Shown here in pieces: positions 23,702 to 34,879 of a stretch of 64,000 nucleotides of DNA. The notes beneath the pieces are model-generated. The model worked only from the letters and a program-made list of their open reading frames with translations. It did not search any database and was not told the DNA's origin. The position numbers and the translations under genes are program-made. Source of the DNA: Massospora cicadina (taxonomy: Eukaryota; Entomophthoromycota; Entomophthoromycetes; Entomophthorales; Entomophthoraceae); the NCBI GenBank assembly GCA_022478985.1, contig JAKSZP010009547.1, forward strand, positions 32,391-96,390, in the 5' to 3' direction. Positions within the stretch are counted from its first letter, which is position 1. The number at the start of each line of letters is the position of its first letter.

Positions 23702-25943
23702 AAATTATTACTAGATCAGTTATCCTATTTATAAGAAATGTGACCAATAATCAAACCATTTTTCAGTTTTTACTTATTCACATATATATATTAAAATCCT
23801 TCAACCTATTGGAGGGGCAGCATAATAAAGATACATATTATTTTTATATTTGATAGTCATGAAATTAAGTTAAATACTATACTAGTTTCTAATTTAATTC
23901 AAATAATTAAGTACCTCATTACAGCAGATAAACAATGGATTTTCTATTTATTTGGTAATAATAGATTAAGGGAACCAAATTTATAGTATTTTTTATATTG
24001 ATGTGACTAACCATAAAAAAACTACAATATGAGAGAGACTGAAGAAAACTTAAATCAGCTAAATATGTGTATTAATTTTGTATAACAAAGTCAATATGTG
24101 GTTATGTAGATTTATTACACAGCTCTAAAACAAAAGAACCAATTTCAACTAAAGATAACAAACATATTTTATATAATAAAATAACCAATGCAGGCAAGTT
24201 TTTTGAAATTCATAATAAGATACATAAAATATACATAAGATAGGAATTAATAAATATATTTTTAATGGGAATTGATATCATTTTGACTAAGTAATTTGTT
24301 GTTTATCTGATAGATTTAATAACTTTGCTAAGTGGTTTTATGTTATTCATTTGAATTGAAAGGTTCTGTGGCTTCAGCTAAGAGATTTGGTAGTCATATG
24401 TTTGATTGATGGGTTTAATTACTTTCTAAACTGATTGATGGATATCTACAATATATTTACTTGAAGTGGGTTAACCTTGGAATAGATATACCACACCAGA
24501 TTTGGGATAGGAAGTGAAAATATGGGAATAGAGGAAAAAACCCAAGTACTAGAGGTAAAACTTTCTTGTACATAATCTGATAGGCCAGGATTATATGATC
24601 TAATGCTATTTACAATATTAAAACTAAATTAATTGATTACCTCTTTCACTTATGATCATGTATATATATATATATATATGAAAATATATAGGGTTATGTA
24701 ATTCTAAAATATATATATGCATGAAATAATAAGGAGCTATGTAAATCTAGAAATGCATATATGCATGGTCATAAGAAAAGTTTTATATAAAGATTAGCAT
24801 GCAGGATATATAAAGTGGAAATGGTCAGAATTAACCCAAAGGTAAAAGATGTATATACAGCTGCGGTGGATATTTGGTGGCCTTATGTGCAGTAAATGCA
24901 TTATAAAATTTTATAATTAACATTAAATTGATATATTTGTAAATATATGTTTTGTTATCTAATTCTGCTTATTTTGGAAAATAAATATATATACTATTTC
25001 AACTAGGTTCTTTTTCATGTGAAAAAAACAAATTTCTTTAAGTTTTATTTTGTTGATTTTTTTGTAAATTTAACCCTTTCAATCATTTGACGCATATAAG
25101 CGTTCAAAAACCGAGGGGTATGTAAATCTAAAAACGCATATATGCATCCAATTAAAATAAGATTTATATAGATTTATTTCAAAAGTTGTCGAATATTCGT
25201 GTTACGGACAAGGACCAAATTTACCAAAACTTTGTTATGAACAAAGACCAAATCTACTAGATATTTATGTTACGTACAAGAACCAAAATGATTACAAGAA
25301 GAGTGAATGCCGGCTAAGAAATTTGTGCCAAATTTAAGGCTAAAAAAACGGATGATTTTTTTGAAAATGACTGAAAGGGCTAAGAGCAAAAAATTTAATT
25401 TTTTGTAAAGTTAAGGGTGAAAAATGATGAGTTTCTAGTTAAAAAAGTGAAAGGGGTAAAATTATCTGGTAAATTATAAACCCAAGCAACGCTGATAGAA
25501 TCAGCTTGTATGTAATATTCTTAAATCAGCTATAGAGGTTTATTCTAAACAGCCACCAACTACCTACTTCTCCGGCTATTAAAAGGTAGAATTTAAGTTA
25601 ACTATATATGATATAACTTTTGTATTACTGTAGCTATAACTTGGCATTAAGAAGAGATCAGATACAATTAAGGCAGTTTACTTTAAGGTATGGGATTGGC
25701 ATCATTGTTGCTTCAGACATATAAACTAAAGCATTAATCCTGCTTACCCTGCTATTTTATATATCAATCTTTAAATACTCAGTTGATGTGTAACAAGATA
25801 AACATAAATTGCAATCCAAGTTGCAATCTATCTAATCTATAAAAAATAACGCTTTCATTACCCAAATTTACACAACAGGATCAAGTATGTTTATTTCCTT
25901 TGTCAGAAAAACTAAAATTCAAAGATAGTTGATGAGCTCAGTA
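23702..25943. other. AT-rich intergenic stretch with short repeats
   Basis: No gene recognised. Holds the (TA)n run 24,661-24,679, three copies of a TATGTAAATCTAAAAACG-like motif leading into the palindrome GCATATATGCAT (near 24,690, 24,735 and 25,115), and three short units around GACAAGGACCAAATTTACC at 25,198-25,295. The last ~200 bp are the 3' flank of the minus-strand gene ending at 25,944. Confidence 0.6.
24661..24679. repeat. (TA)9 microsatellite
   Basis: Nineteen bases of alternating TA, flanked by further TATATA strings. Confidence 0.9.
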
Positions 25944-28010
25944 CTAAGTGGAACTTTCCAGCCTCTTCAATTTATTGATAATAACATACTAGGTAAAGTT
26001 AGACTTGGATAAGAATAGCTCACCTTAAGTGGCGATTTAAATTCATTCAGTTGGTGCCTCAAGTGAAGCAAGTTGTTTTTAAACGCAGGATCAAAGTGCT
26101 CCAGGAAACACCATAGCGACTCAATGGCTAGAATCTCAAAACTAACATCTTGATTATACTTAATTTGGTTCAAATTAACTTACTTGAATCCAAGTTCACA
26201 ATGGTGATAGCATATTCAAGTATCTTTGGGTGCTCAGATAAAGAATACGTAGTATGACTACCCGGGTTAGAAAATATATAATGGATAGCCTAGGATGAGT
26301 TACAACATGATGGTATTGGTACCTTTAAAAGAGAGATCTAAAAGGAGCAGTGGATTCATCTATACAAACCTTCATTGTATATTCCTCTATTGTTTTTATC
26401 AACAACCCATCGTTGTCCCTTGGAAGAGAGAAATAATGACCAAAGGCTTTCATTAACATTGCAATAGAATTTTCTGAGTATCCCTTTATCTCAAATATGA
26501 TTTCTAGCGAGTCCACCAAAAATTCTAAGCTCATTGAAGATTCTATGGAGTCCAAGAGGTGTCCTTCAATCCCCATTAAAGCACCAAGCCTAACGGCCTA
26601 ATCGTTAAAGAGATGACGTAATTAATACCTCTAAGCTTCTGTCCTTCGCTTCTAAAAGCAAAAATGGTTTGATTTGGCTGATATTTAGCTTAGAATGGTA
26701 GGGAAGCAGATGACTCAGCATCTTAAGCGCAGCTTTCCTTGTGACAGAATCACAATTGAATAGGTCCCTCACCAAATTATCCAAATACATAAATGCTTTA
26801 TCCACCCCATCCCTAGGTGAGTTGACATAGTCCAATGACATGCAACCAATCGCTTGAGTGCAGGCAACTGCAACGCCTAAATGGTTTAGAGTAAAACTTA
26901 AAAACTACCTAAGCTTTGAAGCCTTGATGTATTATGCAAACAGTCCACAACAAGTGGGAAAAAGATCCTCGACAATGATGGATGACATGGGGCCACCAAG
27001 GAAAGGATATCAAGGCACTTTGTTTGCATCCAAGGGGAGTGGATTTGGTCAGATTCAGGGGTGCCCGGCGCAATCAATCTAGAAAGGAGCCCCGTTACTG
27101 AAAATATGATGGTGCGCACCGGGAACTCGGTGAAGAGGACCGCCCCTTTTGCAAGGCAGAGGGCACTTGAATACAATGGCTTCGTTTTGAGACCATACAA
27201 AATCAATTGCACAAGCTGTGAAGGTGGCATCCCAAGCTCAATGCCAGTACAGCTCCTGTGGGCTAAGATACGACATGCTACGTGCATAACCTTCTTGGCA
27301 ACAAGGTGGCTTTCAAATTAGGGCGCTTATATAAGTGATCTACCTCGTCTCAATTTCTGGATTCAGAAGAGAAAGAACAAAAGGTAAGTTGTCAGAAACC
27401 AAGTCATAATCTGGAAACCAAGTTAATGCCTTTAGTGCTTCTGTGACGATGTGTATGTCGCAGCTTTGAAAATCCTTTATGCTTTAAATAACCTCTTACT
27501 TCATACCTTCTGGAGAATGTTGAACATAAGCGTTAGGGAATCAATAGTTGGCTGGAGATGCTGGAAGCTTGTAGTTAAAGAGACACCAAGTATGGAATAC
27601 AAAGCTTTACAGGCGTAAACTTATAAAAATGCACTTACTCATTATAGGAATTTTGTTTATCTGATAAAGTTTGGCTCGATTCAACCAAGATTTTGGGTCA
27701 AACTTCAATTTGGCTGAGGAAGCATTTACAAGGTTGTGCCAATTGCAGAGGGCAAGCGCAGGATGAATCCAACCCAACTTGTCGCTTCCAACTGTAGGAT
27801 CCACCAATTGGATGAAGTGCAATTGGTTTATAAGATGGAAGACATCAATCTAATTTTAAAATTTAAAACGCTGTATTGCTTGTGAATTATTGTAAATCAA
27901 TGCAATAAAATATACAAACACAATGGATATTCTATAGCATTTATATCAGTATTTTGAGATTACCATGATGTTGCAAGCATCACCAACTATTGCTTCAAAA
28001 TGTTTAAAAT
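25944..28010 (-). CDS. Helical-repeat (HEAT/ARM-like) protein, at least 11 exons, ultra-short introns; 5' end not found
   Basis: Exons in transcription order: 28,010-27,964; 27,849-27,639; 27,604-27,507; 27,474-27,344; 27,309-26,909; 26,876-26,629; 26,597-26,370; 26,337-26,323 (15 nt); 26,289-26,184; 26,148-26,024; 25,988-25,944. All junctions are GT-AG and keep one frame through to the stop TAG at 25,946-25,944, giving about 550 residues. Introns, in the same order: 114, then 34, 32, 34, 32, 31, 32, 33, 35 and 35 nt. The protein is Leu-rich and helical with repeated amphipathic segments (e.g. KAALKMLSHLLPYHSKL and HIVTEALKALTWFPDY), as in HEAT/ARM scaffolds. No catalytic motif, signal peptide or membrane segment is seen. 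It ends with the basic stretch INKLKRLESST. The family is not recognised. The first exon listed is less certain. A gene start at 29,972 could belong to the same transcription unit. Confidence 0.85.
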
Positions 28011-28678
28011 CTAATCATAACAACCTAAATCTTCACATTTTAACCAAAACCCATCAAAAGCAAGTTTATCATGAATACGTTATTTAAAAGGCAGGCTACA
28101 GACTGATTTGCAAGTAAAATACATAATTAGACTACATCCCCAGCTCTTTTTATTGATATCGTATATTATCAATCATTTTTTCGGCAGTAACGTTAAACCG
28201 TTTGATTTACAATCAAATTTAAACCCATTACATATTTCTGACTACTGCGACATCGACCTACTGTTTTTAAAAATTCAATCCAAGAAATTATAAACTATAG
28301 GTTGCAAAATATGAATAACGAAGTCTTAGCTACTAAAACACTAATATGTATAATAATTATCGGCCATCAGTAAAATCCTAAAAGTTGTTTTGGCTTAATA
28401 TTATCTAAAAGTAGATTAAACAAAACTCTATAAAAAATATGGACCATTTTTAATGAATGCAAAAAGTAGCAAATGAACCTTAATTTAATTTTAAACGCTA
28501 TACTTTTTTGAAAGAACCAGCTGAGACAAATGAAACCGATATTGGAATACTTTAGCATCTGCTATATTGTTTCCCGCATGAACTTTAAACAGTTGTGACA
28601 AGCATTTTAATTTTTTGCCCCATGAAATGAGTCGCTTTTTTAAATATCAAATTATTGTTATCTAAAATCTAAAAAACA
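28011..28678. other. AT-rich stretch between gene and tRNA
   Basis: No supported exon. If the gene below and the start at 29,972 are one transcription unit this would be intron; otherwise it is the 5' flank of the helical-repeat gene. Confidence 0.4.
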
Positions 28679-28750
28679 GGCTCAATGGTTTAGTGGTATA
28701 ATTCTCCCTTAGGGTGGGAGAGGTCCTGGGTTCGATTCCCAGTTGAGCCC
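28679..28750 (+). tRNA. tRNA-Pro (AGG)
   Basis: A 72-nt cloverleaf without intron. The acceptor stem GGCTCAA (28,679-28,685) pairs with TTGAGCC (28,743-28,749), discriminator C at 28,750. The anticodon stem CTCCC/GGGAG encloses loop TTAGGGT, giving anticodon AGG at 28,711-28,713. The T arm is CTGGG-TTCGATT-CCCAG. CCA is not encoded, as expected for a nuclear gene, and a T run about 22 bp downstream can end Pol III transcription. It lies on the strand opposite to the neighbouring protein-coding exons. Confidence 0.97.
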
Positions 28751-29571
28751 ATCAAATCTTACTTCAAATTAATTTTTTATCCATCCATATTTTACCACCT
28801 AATATTTTTTAAACTTCAAAGTAGCCATACGGTAATATCATTCCATTAACCAAACCATCCAATATTCTATAATAACGTACCTTACTAATGTCAAATGATC
28901 ACCAGTGTAACCTTCAAATAATTCATGCAAGTAGAAATAATCTACCATTCTTCTTAAAACAAACTTTGCCTGGGCAGAGCAAAGAACAAAGCAGCCAAAA
29001 AAAAACTCGAAAACTTGACAGGTGAAGCCAAAAGCAAGTATTACAAATAGTATATGTTTGAAACCTATAAATCAATAGTAGCATAAACCCATGCCTAACA
29101 CTTGTAAGCATCATTTTCAAACATGAATTTTCTCTAGCACCATACAGCGCTTACATACTTACACTCAAGCGAAGCTTCAAAAACCCAGCAACGCAATTTG
29201 AAGTAAATCCAATCTGATATAAAACTTCTAGCTCAACAGATAAAACTCGCAAAAAGAAGAGATACAGATGCCAAGATAAAAAGCTTATACACCCGTAGAG
29301 ATGGTTTAGAAATCAGTCTTAAAAAGATGCAGAGAAATCAAACTCACAAAGAATTGATAGTTAAGCTTCTAAGACAACAAGATTTTTAAAAACTATATGC
29401 CATAAAATAAAGCTACCCGAGCAGCAAAACTAGCCTAATCGTATCACAGATGACCCAAAATATCTAAGCGCAGTAACAATACAACACCCCTATCGGATCT
29501 GGACGACCCTTCCTTCAACAAAACATTCCAGACGCTTGTAAAAAGCAACACTGCGCCCCAGTAAAGCATAC
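28751..29571. other. Stretch without a supported exon
   Basis: On the minus strand it is T-rich, directly downstream of the GTATGC donor at 29,571, and may be a long intron or 3' flank of the start exon at 29,972. No further exon could be placed with confidence. Confidence 0.4.
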
Positions 29572-29972
29572 CTCCTTTCCTGCAATACCACCTGCGATCA
29601 CGGACTCGATCAAATGATTAACCTTAACCACTTCCTCTTGGCAAAGCCGGCGTAATTCCTATTCGACCAACGGATCCGAAACCAATATCGGTTAATAAAT
29701 AGAGCAACAGTAAAAATAGGATTACCTTGGCATCTCACACACTTTTCCAGCTTCCTACACCAAACATTCAACTGGAAAGGCAAATCCAAGTTAAACCGCC
29801 CGGCGGGTTTGAGGCTCAGCTTCGAGGATAACCGTTCCCATAGGGCCAAACTTTCCTCGTCGGAGACAGACCCGTGCCCCGACGAGCCTTCATCGGGGAA
29901 GATTTCCACCTCGTCGTAATTTGATTTGACTCCATCGTCGTCTCGATACGAGATGCTTAAAGAACTTCTCAT
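29572..29972 (-). CDS. 5' exons of an unidentified protein-coding gene
   Basis: An ATG at 29,972-29,970 opens about 80 codons with an acidic, Ser-rich start (DEVEIFPDEGSSGHGSVSDE) followed by ALWERLSSKLSLKPAGRFNL and VWCRKLEKCVRCQ. A second exon at 29,658-29,572 reads ELRRLCQEEVVKVNHLIESV and IAGGIAGKE in phase 0 and ends on the donor GTATGC. The intron between them ends on AATAG at 29,659. Its donor could be GTAATC at 29,725 (67 nt, but the phase is off by one) or GTGAGA about 12 nt upstream (phase correct). The stretch is GC-richer than its surroundings, as coding DNA is here. It may be the N-terminus of the helical-repeat gene downstream on the same strand or a separate gene. No family recognised. 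Confidence 0.55.
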
Positions 29973-31080
29973 AATCCTTAAGCAGATTGAATTGGTTATC
30001 AAGCACTAAAATAATTTTGGGTGCTGAAAAAGTGACAAAGACTAGTTTGCTAAAAGCTAATCTAAACTACGGTAAGCTTCATTTCGAACTCAAACCCGTT
30101 ATAAAGTTGTCACCAAACCCATAAAGCATAGCAATACTAGCAACGGCCTTAACCCAACAAATCAAAAATGAGATGGAGTTTTAAAAACGAGTGCCGCCAG
30201 CACGAAATTAAAGTTTGAAACTGTGAATAGAGTAAACCACCTACTAGAAAGCGAAAGCGATTTGTAAATAGCATCCTAATATTAGAAGCTCACAAAGTTC
30301 GATCCGCCACCTCATCCCGTAGTGTAACTTTTAGAAAGTGCCAAATTAATATTACCAATACTAATTTAATAGATAAACTGTTAGTTTTTCTTGCCTACTG
30401 GTAGTGACTGCCAGTATAAATATTAGAATGTTATCACAATCTGCTTTCGAACCTCACAATATTTGATTTCAAGTCAAGTCTAAATGTAATCGCTCGTGAA
30501 ATCCACCTAGTAATGGTGGGGTACTAAAAGCCATAAATATCGATTTTAAATCGGTTCCTTAGCTGTGGTGCTTTTACTATAGCTTGTTGAGTAATAAATC
30601 GGAGCCCTAGCAGTAATGTCGTGTGAAATCCACCTAGTCTGAGTGGCTCCCAGTTAGAATGGGACACACCGACCGAAACGTATTTTGAGGTTGGCAAATC
30701 TGGGACAGACGCTGTCGAGATATATGCAAAGATTATCCTATATGACAAACGGTTCCTAGCATGGATCCGCCTTTGCAAAATCATCAAACTTCCAAAAAAA
30801 ATTGTAAATAAATTATACAGGTTTATTAAGCAAAATCTAGTCATTAATATTAAATTGTATAATCCAAGCAAAATTCAGTCTCATTTTTATTACCTTTCCT
30901 AATTCTCAAAGCCTTTGGTTTTATGCTAATACTAGCATGTAGCCTCAGCTTCACCTGAGGTTAATTATACCTCTAGTTACATAAACAGAACTCCAAGTGT
31001 AATATGCCCTCACCAAATTTTATAAAGCTCTTGTGTTAGCCTAAATCCCTATACTCCCTTCTCTGTATTCTACTATACCT
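29973..31080. other. Upstream flank, no gene recognised
   Basis: Includes the presumed promoter of the minus-strand start at 29,972. The 16-mer GTGAAATCCACCTAGT occurs twice, near 30,496 and 30,627. An open minus-strand frame at 30,524-30,871 has no recognisable motif. Confidence 0.4.
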
Positions 31081-31397
31081 TGTAAGTCTGGGGAGCATCC
31101 CTTCTGCTTAGACCAGGCAGTGTTCCTATTCCCCACTAAAAAGGGTCTGAAGAGGGCAGCTGTCCTTCTCATCTCACAGGGTGAGCTTGCCTATGTGGTA
31201 GACAAGCATTAGGTAACAGCCCTCTCTCTGAAGCTTCCTCCTCCTGTCCCCACAATTCCCTCCACTAATTAGTATGGAAAATTGAGGATTTTTGTGCTGA
31301 AATAATCAGAAGCCACCACCATCATGGATCAAAAAGTTCTATTGAAGTTGACAGCACCAAGCCCTTGAAATCAAGGTCCAAAAGCTAAAAACTCTCT
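31081..31397 (+). mobile_element. Family B' solo LTR, left part
   Basis: Starts TGTAAGTCTGGGGAGCATCC and is colinear with the start of the family B LTRs at 57,048 and 61,959. It keeps the coding-like segment found there: DQAVFLFPTKKGLKRAAVLL here against DQAIFPFPSKKALKRMAVPL in B. Interrupted by element C at 31,398; resumes at 38,871. Confidence 0.75.
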
Positions 31398-32531
31398 GTT
31401 AAAATTTATAGGCTTTCTTATCTTCTTGGTCAATAACCCTTATATATATTAACTGCACAGGTTCAGTTATTATGCAATTCTCCACATTGTTTTGATAGTG
31501 AAATATAATTATTGATAATAGTATGGAGACTATTATCTACAGTTGAATTGAAGTTCTAGAAATTGGTCCAATGCTCATCCAGTATTTCCTCTCAAAATAC
31601 TTATAATGTTACAAATATGAATTCATTCCCTGATACCATCTAACTCTATCTATGCTCAGATCCCTGTTTACAGTTTTATTTTATAATACACAGTTGGCAG
31701 CAATCCCCAATTCAATTCAACTTCTTTTCTAGATCCCCACTCAGATCCTTACTTCTTATCCTAAAGAGTCTTCCAGTTAGAGCACACAGCAATATTTTTT
31801 TGAGAAAGAATAGAACTCAAAATGAATTCTGCTAAAGTAGACTAAGATAATACTCTAGTAATTGTTCTGGTAATTATATCTTTTTTATTGGTGAATTTTT
31901 ATGGAATTTATAGCGGAAGTTTTTGGTGCCCAATCCTCAGTTGGCACCTCCTCAATGAAATAGCAGCTGTTGCCATTAAATTACCTATCCTTGTCTCAGC
32001 AGCAATAGTCTTCCCTATCCTGGCTAGGATTCTGTCATTGGATATCCTTGAAACCTAAAACAGAAATAGTCAGAAAATATATCTCTAACATTTTCCTCTC
32101 AATTTCAGCATACAACTATATTTGGCAAGTGACCTGCTTAGGTAATGGGACTTGTTACCTGTTAAGGCAGGTCATGAACCAACTGATTGATTTTCTAGTT
32201 GCAAATGGCATTACTCACCTTGCAACTTGATCCTTATATTCCCAATTGGTTGGTGATACAACTAACTGATCCCAATCAGTACACCTGATAGTTAATCATT
32301 TATCAACTATCATATGCCCCATTTCTTTTGCAACTCTGCCTGACAAGATCTTAAGCATCATCTGGATTGAACTCCACTAGATCTGATCTAGGTGAATAAC
32401 CTAAAATCACCCAAACATTATTACCCTGAAATCTGGGTCAACCAATATCCAATTCACTTTGAATTAGGGATTTATCACCTAGCAATCCCTAGTAATCTAG
32501 TCAGTTGGGAATATGGATAAAAATCCTAACA
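31398..32531 (-). repeat. Family C 3' LTR
   Basis: Ends AATCCTAACA and is followed by TATCCCCCCTCTTGCC, the complement of a polypurine tract. Confidence 0.88.
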
Positions 32532-32548
32532 TATCCCCCCTCTTGCCT

Positions 32549-34260
32549 AGATTTTCAGTGAGAAAAGGATCAGGGCAGGAGAACACTGCTTTGAACACTT
32601 GGTTAAATACTTCATTTGTTCAAGTGGAGTATGATCAATCAGTACTCAATGCTGCTTGTGATGACCTTCAGCATGCAGCTTTCTTCCTCTTCTTCCCTGC
32701 TACCACCTATTAAGAGCACAGTCCCCATGCCCTTCTGTTATTCTGGGTAATTGATTTACTCATGACTATATAATTCTGGGATCCAGTTTTACCCCCATCA
32801 GGGCATATGACACACTGTCATATTCAGGATTCTTGGTCCAGCATCCTTGTTTTCCTGATTTTCTCCTTGTCCTTGACAGGAGATTCTTGCCATCAATATT
32901 CATTTTGTAGCACACTTAAGAATACTTATTTATGTTCACCCTTGTTATTTTCTCATAATAACCTCCTTGCTCATATCATTCTTAACTCTTCTCTGGAGAG
33001 CTTATCCCATTAATTTTGAGATTAATTTCTCCAAAGATAGAGCTTAATTGATTTCAGAGTGCATAATGTCGACTATCATATAAGTCTGACATCCCCCTCT
33101 CATCCAGCTCATATGTCAAATTCTGAGTCTCAGTACCAACAGCTGCTCAATAGCTTGTCTGATCAAGACCTTCAGCTCTTTCAGTGGATGAGTTGATCTG
33201 CATGCTGGAACCTTTTCTATGGTCCTTCCAGAACTCATACTCCTAGTCAAGTACCAGTAGCCAGTCCTTCCATGGAATTACTGGAAATGGTAACCAACCC
33301 CACTGAAACCATGTTATCAATTATCTCAAATGAATTATGACCAATCCTTCCTCTGTTGTCAATTCCAGAGTTAGATTTTGAGACTCTCCTGGATTTGGCT
33401 CCTTTTTAGATACTCCTATCATCATCATCAAACCTCCTAAAGCAATTCACTTCCCTCTCAATTGTTTGTTCCTCTCCAGATCAGACTTGCTTCTGGAGTT
33501 CCTCTTCTGACTCAGTCAATATCACAAGCCTGCTGTCTTGGCCACTAAACTAACCATTGACAACAGCATACATTTTGAACTCCCCTATTCATAATTAAGG
33601 GCCCAAGTCACCAAGGCTTTGTCCATAGCTCTAAATTCTTCTGATCTTGAAAACATCCCAGATCAGGATATTGCAGCCTATGATCTTTGCTTTTCCAGCC
33701 AAGTTCTTTGAAGTTGGGCCATGAAGCTTCCAGCCTCTAACAGCTTCCATCGCTCATTCTGCTTCAGCTTCTGAGAAGCTCATAGTTATCACTTGAAGGA
33801 TGCCATTCGCTCCTTGCATGACTATCTCATTTCTGGCGCATCCCATTGGTATATTCCACTGATGACTTTGATAAGGGACATGATTTGGCAACCCCCGCAC
33901 AATATCCCTTGCTTGTTGCTTGCCCATATGTCTGGTGTTCTTGACAAAGCCCATTGACAAGTGCTCAAGACCAATCTTCCAGCTCCATTGCCATATTAGG
34001 ATTACTCAGGGTTATTTGCTGACTGCCTCTTCTTGTACTTTGCTTCCCTCCCCACTCCAGGGTATTGTGTTTGGCTTCTTCTGACATTTCAATTTCTCTT
34101 CCCCTAGTCACTTTCTCATAGGGATCTGCATCCACTCAATGAACTTGGTTTCATATAGGTCTATCCCTTGCTAGTGTCCAATCTCACATAGATTTTATGG
34201 GTTATTTAATCCTACTGCAATCCATCTTCCCTCCCCCAAGAGGCCACATAGGCGGAATTA
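32549..34260. other. Family C internal sequence downstream of integrase, no domain recognised
   Basis: About 1.7 kb between the integrase relic and the 3' LTR in which only a 68-codon minus-strand frame (33,754-33,960) is open. No chromodomain, envelope-type membrane segment or other motif was recognised. Confidence 0.4.
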
Positions 34261-34279
34261 TCCCCAAATTGAGGATAAC

Positions 34280-34620
34280 CAATAAAAAAATAAAAACTAT
34301 AAAAGTATATTAGTTTATGCGTTTATTATTATTTTTATCAGTGTTTTATTTTTTTCTTCTATTTTCCATGGGACTTGCCCTTTTTTGGTTCAGTAGTCAA
34401 TCTTTTTTATTTTATTCCTCAGACTGGATCCTTGGTATACTTAGACCTACCAGTTTTCTATGGTTCATATGTCTTGCTTTTTAAAACTTAACCATCTAGT
34501 TTGGTTCAGCGGTCCTTTTTTGGACTTAACCAAATCATTAGAACATAAGTAACTAATGGTTCAGTGGTCCTTCAGGAACTCTTTTTTTATTAATTACTTT
34601 TCCATTGATCCATTGCTTTA
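34280..34620. repeat. Direct repeat in element C, copy 1
   Basis: Shares TATTTTCCATGGGACTT-like, TTGGTTCAG and GGTTCAGTGGTCCT blocks in the same order with 36,480-36,765. The two copies flank the RT-RNase H-integrase relic. Confidence 0.5.
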
Positions 34621-34879
34621 AATACTTAGCATGGACTTGATTTACTATCTTTCCATCCAAGAGGTTCATGATGGAGTAGGCGTTCATCACCATCTTGGCA
34701 ATAATCTCAAATGAACCAAACTACAACACATTAATTTGTTTCTTCTCCCAAAACCATGCTTATTGCAATAGGCAACTCTTTTTCCTATCTGGTATTCTGA
34801 TAAGGCTGGTCAGTTCTTATTATCCTTCATTTTTTCTTATATCCTTTTCTTCAAAATCATTGAATGCTTGCAATCGCAT

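Noticed and set aside
30524..30871. Minus-strand 115-codon frame
   Set aside because: No motif, mixed composition and no supporting splice structure; may be chance.
34200..34260. A polypurine tract marking a separate element inside C
   Set aside because: The purine run lies on the wrong side of the direct repeat for a minus-strand element.
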